Origin: Lepidonotus clava
Lineage: Eukaryota; Annelida; Polychaeta; Phyllodocida; Polynoidae
DNA: 64,000 nucleotides
Assembly (NCBI GenBank): GCA_936440205.1
Contig: OW387149.1
Location: 4,174,114 to 4,238,113, forward strand
Reading direction: 5' to 3'
Under the pieces are notes generated by a model. It did no database searches and was not told the origin of the DNA. It was given only the letters and a program-made list of their open reading frames with translations. Made by a program: the position numbers and the translations under genes. Positions 56,363-64,000 of the stretch are shown here, in pieces. The stretch's first letter is position 1. Every line of letters starts with the position of its first letter.

Positions 56363-56688
56363 CCCTGTGGGGGTTCCGGGGAAGAATATAGGCCGCCAGT
56401 AGCCCTTGCTGATTGTAGAAGGGGGGACCAAGTGGTTCTTTGGGTTCAATTCCTGGTTGGTGTCAGGGTTCACTAAGGGATGGAGTACAGCAAAAATGAT
56501 TTCCAGGTTTTGATCTCCTGCTGTTTGCCTGCCCTGTCACCTTCATCTCATATGATTGTTGCGGTAGCCGTCGCGCTGGATAGACCCCCCACGTAGATAT
56601 GATCACCAAAGACAGAACTTGTTTTCGCTGTGAAAATGACCCTGGCTGTCGGTATGGCATAAAACCTACATCACTTGATCACTCCTAC
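56363..56688 (-). mobile_element. SINE2, copy d
   Basis: The - strand copy has the full SINE2 body, with an extra segment of about 40 bases (TTGCGGTAGCCGTCGCGCTG) inside the GATTGTATCT region and part of the ACCAAGTGGTT region shortened. Confidence 0.78.
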
Positions 56689-56689
56689 C

Positions 56690-57065
56690 CCTCAACCCTG
56701 TCGCTCTCTGCCACAGCCCCTCACACCCTCCACCCAAACCCCTCACACTCTCCACCCAAACCCCTCACACTCTCCACCCAAACCCCTTAAACTCTCCACC
56801 ACAGCCCCTCACTCTCCACCCCAGCCCCTCACTCTCCACCCCAGCCCCTCACTCTCCACCCCAGCCCCTCACACTCTCCATCCCAGCCCCTCTCACCCCA
56901 ACCCCTTACACTCTCCACCCAGCCCTTCTCACTCTTCAGCCCACCCTCACACTCTCCACCCCAGTCACTCACTCTCCATCCAAGCCCCTCACACTCTCCA
57001 CCCCAGCCCATTACACTCTCCACCCCAGCCCCTCACTCTCCACTCGAACACTCTCCACCATAGCC
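56690..57065. repeat. about 20-bp CCCCTCACACTCTCCACC minisatellite
   Basis: About 18 copies on a nearly pure pyrimidine strand. The 139-codon proline/serine/histidine-rich + frame is a by-product. Confidence 0.93.
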
Positions 57066-57984
57066 TTAAGAAAGTCCTCACCCCCCGCCTCTAGTCCAGA
57101 CACAATCACCCCTAGTCTGCCCAGTAAGACGGGGCCCTGAATTCCTAATTCCCTAAATTCCTTTAGAAAAAAATATTTGAGTCAGAAGACTGATTGGGAG
57201 GGTCGGGGTGGTATTTGTTGAGTGATTTAATTCTTCCCTGACCTTGAGTGGGTGTTCAATCATTGGGAGGTTTTTTCCCCAAAGGTTTGTTGGACTTTAA
57301 CTGAACAGTATTGACCCTCTTATGCCTGGTCCGATGAATTATTGATTAGTCTGTCTATGGAATACATATTTCAAGAGGGATACATAATTCATAGTAAAAT
57401 TGCCTTGGCATGTTCATTATTAAGTTCAGTGTAGGCAGGGAAAGGTGTGTTTAAATACATGTTTATTTCTTTATGTTCATAGTATGGTGGGTGGTTTGCA
57501 AACTAAGCTAAATTGTATTTCCTCTTTTGGGTATGTTTATAAGGAATTAAAGAGAAATTAACTCTGTTTGCATTCAAAAGGTAGGGCAAGTTTTCGTCAC
57601 TGTTAGCTCCATGACTTAAGTCCAATGTGAATCGATTTTTAGACCAATAGCTGACTCTAAATCGAGGTTTTTAGGGTTCGTAGCAGAGGTTTTCATTACA
57701 GGACATCGTTTTAAAACATCCGTTACGGCTCCTTTAGAAACGTCAGAAATCTACATATTAACGGACGTTTTTATAAAACAATCGGAGCACAGAGTTTGGA
57801 TAGCGCTAGACCCAGAGAGTGTAGACCTTTTTCAATAAAGTGGCACCAGCCTGGTGTTTTAAAATTCGAAACATTTTTGGGAGCTTTGCTATAGTTAGTG
57901 CATAAAGAGGGAGGTGACCTAATTACAAAAAGTCCCAAAACCTGGTCAACTGGGTGACTGCGCAGGTTTGTGTGAAATGTGTAT
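57066..57984. other. unassigned
   Basis: No feature recognised. Confidence 0.4.
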
Positions 57985-58475
57985 AGGTAGAGAAAACAGT
58001 GTAAATATAGGGAGGAGTGTGTTCTTTTGGATGGAGAAAACAGTGTAAATAAAGAGAGGAGTGCGTACGTTTAGGATAGGGAAAACAGTGTAAATAAAGG
58101 GAGGAGTGCATACGTTTAGGATAGAGAAAAAAGTGTAAATAAAGGGAGGAGTGCGTACATTTAGGATAGAGAAAACAGCGTAAAAAAACGGAGGAGTGTG
58201 TACTTCTATGATAGAGAAAAAAGTGTAAATAAAGGGAGGAGTGCATACATTTAGGATAGAGAAAACAGCGTAAATAAAGGGAGGAGTGTGTACGTTTAGG
58301 ATATAGAAAACAGTGTAAATAAAGGGAGGAGTGTGTATGTTTAGGATGAAAAAACAGTGTAAATAAAGGCAGGAGTGAGTACATTTATGATAGAGAAAAC
58401 AGTGTAAATAAAGAGGCGAGTGTGTACGTTTAGGTTAGAGAAAACAGTGTAAATAAAGGGAGGAGTGTGTGAGTT
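57985..58475. repeat. 45-bp minisatellite, 11 units
   Basis: The unit begins GAGAAAACAGTGTAAATAAA, then GGGAGGAGTGTGTACGTTTA and GGATA. Period 45 is divisible by three, so a - strand frame stays open for 153 codons as a 15-residue repeat (HSSLYLHCFLYPKRT). That is expected by chance once one unit lacks a stop. Confidence 0.95.
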
Positions 58476-58721
58476 AAGAGAAGACGTTCCAGTGACGGGT
58501 TGCGGGTCAGACCAGGGTACGCCGCCCTTACCATAGGTCAGGGGACGGGGGAGGGAAATCAATGGTCGGAGTGACGTCCGGGGGGTGTGAGGGGGGGGGG
58601 GGGGTCAGTGACCGTTGTCAGGGGGACCGGGGGGAGGGGAGGAGGGGGGAGGGTGGGAGGGGGGCAGATGGGCCCCGACGACAGGTCCCATCTCCCTATA
58701 CTACTCACACACAGCACTCTA

Positions 58722-58933
58722 AAACCCCATACCCACTAGGCGATTCTGACTGTGGGTTTACTGGTAAATTATCTTTTTTCCCAGTAATGTGGCAAAAGAC
58801 CACACATCCAATATTTCATTTGAAAGAGAATTTGAAGACAATTCTAATGATATATAATATGTCAATGTTCAGCCACAATTTCAAGGGCCGATTTTTGAAA
58901 TTGTGAGTAAAATTGGCTAGTGGAATACAGCCT
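58722..58933. mobile_element. chimeric MITE: family A left end, family B right end
   Basis: It starts AAACCCCATACCCACTAGGC (family A) and ends TTGGCTAGTGGAATACAGCC (family B). The core is family B (CACACATCCAATATTTCATT, GAAAGAGAATTTGAA). CTA flanks both sides (58719-58721 and 58934-58936). The unoccupied paralogous site in the neighbouring duplicate (near 59260-59275) reads straight through, showing that this hybrid inserted as one unit. Confidence 0.85.
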
Positions 58934-59417
58934 CTAGGCCAAGGTATAGAAGGAGTTGTTTTCTTCTGCAGTTGGGCAGTGAGGGATTTAGACCGCCATA
59001 CCATTGTCTTTTCCTCACTTTCCATGGGGCTTTTAGTTTAAAATTCTGGGAAAAATGTTGTATGAACAACGATGTCCAATAGCGCGGCATATGACGTCAC
59101 CCGACGACAAGGTGCATGTCCGTATACTACTGACAAGATACTGTCAGTTACCGTTGTCACGGGTACCGGGGAGAGGGGGAGGGTGGGAGGAAAAGGGGAA
59201 GGGGAGGGGGTTGGGAAAATACGTCCCGACGACAGGCCCCATCTCCATATACTACTCACACTCTAAAGCCGAGGTAGGAGAGAAGGAAGTTTCTCTGGCA
59301 GTGGGACAGTGCCGGACTTCGGGCCATACCATTATTTTGGCTAATTTGTTTTAGGTCTACGCACAAAAATACCCCTTTTTAAAGGCCGTTTAATAATCAT
59401 TTCTTTGTGAAAAATAA

Positions 59418-59625
59418 AGCCCCATACCCACTAGGCATTAGTCGGTCGACTAATCTGCTATATAATTTGCTAATTTTAAGGGTAGATCCGCTTATTTTAT
59501 CACCAACTCATATCAAACACACACATTTCAGTATGATACACATGTACATGCGATCATAGGAGTCTGCTGATTTACCGCCGACTCGTTGGCTGACTGCGTA
59601 AAAGTTGCTTACTGGGTATGGAGCT
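59418..59625. mobile_element. family A MITE with TAA duplication
   Basis: Left AGCCCCATACCCACTAGGCA, right TGCTTACTGGGTATGGAGCT, TAA on both sides. Confidence 0.9.
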
Positions 59626-59710
59626 TAAGGGTTTGGAAGAATGGACCGACTATGAGGTTACCCGACGACAAGTGATATGTCCATGTAGGCCCTACCCCTG
59701 ACAGGATACA

Positions 59711-60650
59711 TCGGAAGGGGTTTCTAGCTAAATATTTCTCATTAGGGGCTTTCCATTAAATATATATACGCATAAAAGGGGGAGGGAGGGTCCGAATTGA
59801 TATTTGTACATTTTAGTACAAAATAATCCAATATGTATTTTAGTCCAAGGAGGGTAGGGGTCTGAGATTATTTTAACGTACTAAACAGGAAAACAGGTTG
59901 GGGAAAGGTAAGAAAACTGATGACGCATTGATAGACAAATGCAGCTTAGAAATCTAATGTGGTGTTATACTGCGCTCATACACTCTCCAAGCCTATGTTT
60001 CCTAATCAACTGAGTAAACAATCTATGGACCCAACTTAATACGTAGTGTATATGTAAGCGTCCCCTAGGTCAAAAGCTATGACACTTTGTGCGACCAGTG
60101 GTGACTCTGTATAGTGGGGATTCTCTTGTAAACCTTTATATCCTTATCCCAGTGGTAGAACCAAGCTTAAGTTAACAATAATCAAGCATATCGTGCGTTT
60201 CTTACATGGGATAAGCATATAAAATTCGCAAAGCCTTAAGAAATTATGTCTCTTTAACATGCTTATCATATACAAAACCGTATTTCTATTCTAAGCTGCC
60301 ACTGGAGTGGTCTTCTGTTGCGGATTAGAATAAGGTAACGTATTAAGAAAGGAGCTGTTTCCCCAACCTGCTAAATGGAAAGTCCCGTACCGTCCCAGTC
60401 CCAGTACCGGGTCCTAGCTGTGTGGGTCTTCCAGTGGTTAATCAGGTGTGGAGATAGGTATACAACTATCTACGTCCCCAGGAGCCCAGTTAGACCGAAT
60501 AGATAGCTGGGGGTCCATTAAGGGTCTATCAGTAGAGTGGGGAGGGCGCGTTCAAGGTCACTAGACCAACAGCCACTGACTGCAAATGGACGATAATACA
60601 AGTCAATGACCTTGAAACGTGTGTACATGTACGTGTATGTATGGGAGGCG
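59711..60650. other. unassigned
   Basis: No gene recognised; a word AAGCCTTAAGAAAT and surrounding sequence give no clear match. Confidence 0.4.
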
Positions 60651-60834
60651 CAGGGGCGGATACAGGAATTTCGAAAGGGGGGGGGGGGTCAGCATAATTG
60701 CTAAATACTAAAACAGCGTGCATTGGTGCATTTTTGTATAAGACACAGCAACCCCCCCCCCCTTTCTGTCGTTCAGGGGTCCATCAAAAAAAAGGCTGAG
60801 TGGGTGGGGGATGGGGGTGGGAGGACCGGCCCTG
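60651..60834. mobile_element. family I hAT-like MITE, copy 6
   Basis: Opens CAGGGGCGGATACAGGAATT, closes GGGAGGACCGGCCCTG. G and C homopolymers inside; shares AAATACTAAAACAGCGTGCA with copies 2 and 4. Confidence 0.8.
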
Positions 60835-61079
60835 AGATGGGTGGACTTCGGTGGCACGTGAATTATGTACCTCTGGAATGTTTTTGTTTAATTAATAATT
60901 GATTTAACTAGTGAGCGTTGGGATAAGATCCTTCTTCTATCTTAGAAAGTTCCCAGCTTTCAGTATTAAAGGAGCAATGACCTTAACATTTTTGCTTTTG
61001 GGGCGCCCTCTAGTGGTTATTGGTGAAGTACGCCCCAAAAGCCTTACTGTCGGATGTTTTTCTATTGTGTAAAGGCAAG

Positions 61080-61267
61080 AGGCGTGAAATAGGTGCTAAT
61101 TGGACCCTTCCACTCCCCTTCCCCCTCCCCCCATGTGAACCAGGCAGGGAGTGGAGGGGTGGTGGTCTCATTGGTCCCACCTGCCTGTCAATCACCCCTG
61201 TAGCTACACCCCCGGCACGGACAGTCCATTGGTCCGTACTACGGTCCTCAGCTCAGAGCCCTCAGAG
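61080..61267 (+). promoter_or_regulatory. CCAAT promoter-like block and possible non-coding exon
   Basis: Two reverse CCAAT boxes (CATTGGTCC at 61169; CCATTGGTCC at 61227) and a CAATCACC word lie in GC-rich sequence that ends at CCTCAGAG/GTAGGTGTG, a good donor (GT at 61268), right before a G run. A non-coding first exon starting after 61236 is possible. Confidence 0.38.
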
Positions 61268-61281
61268 GTAGGTGTGTGTGT

Positions 61282-61310
61282 GGGGGGGGGGGGGGGGGGG
61301 GGGGGGGGGG
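61282..61310. repeat. 29-base G homopolymer
   Basis: An uninterrupted run of 29 G follows GTGTGTGTGT directly. Length may be an assembly estimate, as such runs are error-prone. Confidence 0.9.
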
Positions 61311-62589
61311 AGTTAGAACGCATTACCTGTTACCTCCCCGCCCCCTCCCCCCTCCACTGCCGCCTCTATTTTTCGCCACAAAAGCAAGGTTTTTCAGTCC
61401 AGAGGACTGAAAAATATATTTTCTCTTGTCTATTTTTTGATTAAGTGAGAGTTTTCTTAATTATACAAGTCGTTTTTTGTATGCAAGTCATTAATGCTAT
61501 GCATATCTTGCATGGCTTCACTGATGCTTGATTTTTCTTCACTTTATCCATACATTACCAGGTCTCGTATCGTCAATCCTAAAAAGAAATTAAAATGAAA
61601 TCGATGGAAGGCTTTGAACGTACAGGAAACAACAATGGACACACACTAACAAAAAGTGTTTGAAACTACTGTGATTAAATTATTTTGAATTAAATTGATA
61701 AAATACCAAAATAACTGAATGCAACTATAGATCTGGTCAGCAAGAAACAACTCATTTTGTGTCCCTTTTATTGTGACAAAGTAATAGGCCTGGTTAAGAG
61801 TTCTGGCTAGGTATTATAAATGTTATTTTATATGAAGTATTGTACATTAACAGGACACGTTTTATCATTATACTTTGAATGTGTCATTAGACGTACATTT
61901 TGGTGAATTTACGAGAACATAGGAGCAGACTAACTAACAGGAGTTGACAAAAATGTTCAGAATTTTTAGTTGTTTCTTGCATCCCAGATCTATAGCTCAG
62001 CTTGTCCGGTCAAGCAGCAGAAAGAAGCATGCTCCGGGCGGACTGAGCACTGACCACTACATCACGTACAAAAACTGACCCCGGCTATTTTTACAGTCCG
62101 TCAAGGTGTCAAACACACATCCTGGTTGGATTTTACAACTAGATCTGAAATCAGGCGGCTTGGAATTAAAGTAAAAAGGACGAAGATGATTCTTTACGGC
62201 GCCTTGGCAACTCGCAACGAAATGGCATAGCACATAGACGGCACAGAATTGTATTATTCCTGAAAAGAAATGGGCTTGTCCATTAATTTCTGTCTGAAAT
62301 ATGTTTCTTTGATGATTTAGCTGATGTTTGGATGTTTCTTAATTTACTTGCTTGGATGTTTCTTGTATGTGTTAGATGTATACAATTTCGCAATTTCAAA
62401 AGTAAGAATAAGATGTTATCAAGACCGGTTACTAACTATTATAAACATGTATTCTTTAGCAATTTTGGGAAAGAAAATGTCAATGCAACTGCTTTCTAAA
62501 ATGATCAATTTATCATCAATTTGGTCAAGGATCCTTGATGCACAAGATCTTTAGGCCCCCACCCCAACCACAATGGGCCTGGAGCACTA
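61311..62589. other. unassigned AT-rich sequence
   Basis: No gene recognised. A small hairpin TTTTTCAGTCC/GGACTGAAAAA lies at 61390-61414. Confidence 0.45.
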
Positions 62590-62790
62590 AATTTGACATA
62601 GCGACACAGCCATTTCTTAAAATCGACATGTGACACAGGGCCTTAACGATGCGACAGACAGCTTGAAAACCTTAGTGACATGCAACATGGACATTTCTTT
62701 AAATCGATATATGACATTGAGGAAAATAAGCGACAGAAATATTTGACATTGCCATTTTTTTTGAAAATTTGACATGCAACATTGGACCCC
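62590..62790. repeat. GACATGCGACA repeat M, second locus
   Basis: AAATTTGACATAGCGACACA, AAAATCGACATGTGACACAG and AAATTTGACATGCAACATTG; same material as 46825-47390. Confidence 0.75.
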
Positions 62791-62875
62791 CCCCTTCCCC
62801 ATCCAGAGCCCCCCCCCAACCCTACAACCACCCCCACCCAACCCCCACTCATCCCCCTAATAACATAAATCTTCA

Positions 62876-63010
62876 CTTTTATTAGTGCTGGTCCTCAGAG
62901 ACCATCAAAGCGCAATAAGAGCATCCGACAGGTACCAGCAGTTCGATCCTTCCCGGCGTTCCTTGCGCCACGCGGAGTAATTGTCTGAGACGGTGCTGTG
63001 GGAAACTGCA
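62876..63010 (-). other. possible caspase-p10-like exon fragment
   Basis: The - strand frame closing at 62905 ends HSTVSDNYSAWRKERREGSN followed by CWYLSDALIAL and TGA. Caspase small subunits carry a Y-S-T-(V/A)-P-G-(Y/F)-x-S-(W/Y)-R-N-x(3)-G-S-W-(F/Y)-I-Q-x-L segment. The STV...YS.WR...GS...L order fits, but with insertions and without the usual GSW. An acceptor-like TTTCCCACAG precedes it and AATAAA follows about 25 bases after the stop. Upstream residues do not look like caspase. A TATA-like CTATAAATAG lies about 20-30 bases upstream on the same strand, allowing a different reading as a short transcript. Weak call. Confidence 0.2.
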
Positions 63011-63126
63011 CTTGACCTGCTGGGCGTTCTATTTATAGAACAGCCTGCCCAGCCCGAGAGGCACTCTGCATAGACACTCTGCCACTTCGACCACCTCGCT
63101 ACAAGAGGTAGTCCTTCCACAACTAA

Positions 63127-63355
63127 AGCCTGTATTCCACATACAGATTTTCATGCTGCCGATTTTGCATCTGGCTTCATTCTTCTGATCTTTGCATTCG
63201 GATGGTTTTCTCTGAGATTATGACATGAAACCCAACATCCTACATACCATTGGAAAGATAACTGTAAGACCTTTCTAATGATGTATAACTAGTCTGTATT
63301 TAACCTTTATCCCCACAGCCGATTGGAAGCAAAATCGGCATGTGAAATATAGGCT
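63127..63355. mobile_element. family C MITE
   Basis: Left AGCCTGTATTCCACATACAG, right CGGCATGTGAAATATAGGCT, core AACATCCTACATACCATTGG and AAGACCTTTCTAATGATG. Confidence 0.88.
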
Positions 63356-63510
63356 TTAGATACCTCTTGCATAAAAATTTTCCTGCCGATTTTGTATTGG
63401 TGGCTGATATCGCATTTTCAGTGACCAATATCGTACCAAAAGTATTGGCTGCCAGTATAGAATGAGTCAATATCGCCAGACCGCACTTTTTGTGGAATCC
63501 TGCCTTAAGT
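63356..63510. mobile_element. short family C-like element
   Basis: Internal CCTGCCGATTTTGTATTGG and right end TTTTTGTGGAATCCTGCCTTA. It abuts the previous copy and has lost the standard core. Confidence 0.5.
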
Positions 63511-63746
63511 AGCCAATTGTGGTAGACCTTTAACAACTTAACGTCAATTAATGACTGATGACACATATATCATCTATAGCTAAGTGATATCGTATGGGTA
63601 AAGTTTTGTATAGGATAACCGCATCTATCATCTGATTTTCCGTAAGAAAATGATAATGTACATCCTATGGGCGTATCGTTAAGGCTCCGTCAAACCCCTC
63701 TGAAAGGCAGATAGGTAACGTGTAGGCTGTACCCGAATAGGCCTAT
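63511..63746. other. unassigned
   Basis: No feature recognised. Confidence 0.4.
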
Positions 63747-63961
63747 AGGCCATATTCCACATACCGATTTCGATGGGGCCTATTTTGCATCTGGCTGATT
63801 TTCACTGAGAATATGACCTGAAACCATACACCCTATATATCATTTGAAAGAGAATTGTAAGACCTTTCTAATGGTATATGACATGTTAATATTAAAACTT
63901 TATTCCCACTGCTGATTGTTGAAATCGGTAGCAAAATCGGCATGTGGAATATAGCTTTAAG
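63747..63961. mobile_element. family C MITE
   Basis: Left AGGCCATATTCCACATACCG, right CGGCATGTGGAATATAGCTTT. Its core CCCTATATATCATTTGAAAG is among the clearest. Confidence 0.9.
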
Positions 63962-64000
63962 CCTAATCTAGGCTAGGGAGAATGATACATAGGCCTCTAG

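Larger units (their letters stand above)
58560..59710. repeat. diverged duplicated G-rich blocks, three copies
   Basis: Copy 1 (58560-59040, containing a MITE) and copy 2 (59080-59350) share CAGTTACCGTTGTCACGGG-like sequence, a G-rich stretch, CCGACGACAGG, CCCATCTCCATATACTACTC and GGCCATACCATT. Copy 3 (59636-59710) keeps only CCCGACGACAAGTGATATGT and neighbours. The G-rich parts (58580-58665, 59160-59215) could form G-quadruplexes. Confidence 0.78.

Noticed and set aside
56675-57094. 139-codon proline-rich frame
   Set aside because: Translation of the CCCCTCACACTCTCCACC repeat.
57923-58384. 153-codon - strand frame with a 15-residue repeat
   Set aside because: Direct result of a 45-bp minisatellite whose period is a multiple of three.
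62930-62965. tRNA-like B box GTTCGATCC
   Set aside because: No A box at a suitable distance and no cloverleaf.
1-64000. CRISPR array interpretation of the minisatellites
   Set aside because: Units are direct tandem repeats without unique spacers, in a eukaryotic context.
1-64000. Endogenous retrovirus, LTR element or Polinton
   Set aside because: No long terminal repeats and no recognisable polymerase, integrase or capsid frame.

Overview
This 64 kb window is intergenic or intronic DNA from an animal genome, most likely a repeat-dense invertebrate. It is AT-leaning. It carries tRNA-derived SINEs, many families of short non-autonomous DNA transposons (MITEs), long minisatellites and frequent G or C homopolymers. 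It has no operons and no long coding frame. I cannot name the species: an invertebrate deuterostome, mollusc or brachiopod would all fit. I recognise no retrovirus, LTR element or Polinton.

Protein-coding content is minimal. I see only candidate first exons that open with a good Kozak context and end in a splice donor: MDESDEESASGVDYIK (4392-4439, + strand), MASTK (20847-20898, +, with an upstream acceptor) and MDSDEDMDEIE (25586-25618, +). The first and third follow promoter-like sequence (NRF1 and RFX sites near 3.9 kb; a CpG-rich block with E2F, E-box and RFX-like sites near 25 kb). They may be alternative starts of one or more genes continuing rightwards. Weaker promoter-like clusters lie near 9.4, 18.5, 28.5, 53.8, 54.8 and 61.2 kb. 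A short caspase-p10-like reading frame lies on the - strand near 62.9 kb.

From left to right: 0-4.4 kb holds minisatellites and the first promoter; 4.5-10 kb holds palindromic elements, a SINE and MITEs; 10.1-11.6 kb is a 32-bp minisatellite split by a TTAA-targeting MITE; 12.4-15.3 kb is a MITE cluster and another minisatellite; 16.2-18.0 kb is a 1.82 kb CACTA-like element; 18-25.6 kb holds promoter-like clusters, palindromes and two candidate exons; 28-31.8 kb holds MITEs, hAT-like elements and a ~207-bp satellite; 33-50 kb is dense MITEs, tandem repeats and a ~585-bp duplication; 50-64 kb is more of the same plus duplicated G-rich blocks, a chimeric MITE and a 29-G run.

The MITEs form a few systems. 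Elements ending AGCCCCATACCCACTAGG (family A) and elements ending in variants of AGGCCNTATTCCACTA (families B, C, D; family E has ATTACACTA) are flanked by TTA/TAA/CTA, as for PIF/Harbinger. Family K is flanked by TTAA. Family I begins CAGGGGCGGAT and looks hAT-like. Family F ends GGCCTGTTTCATAA. Family G consists of near-palindromic hairpin elements. Coordinates of diverged copies are good to roughly 10-20 bases.
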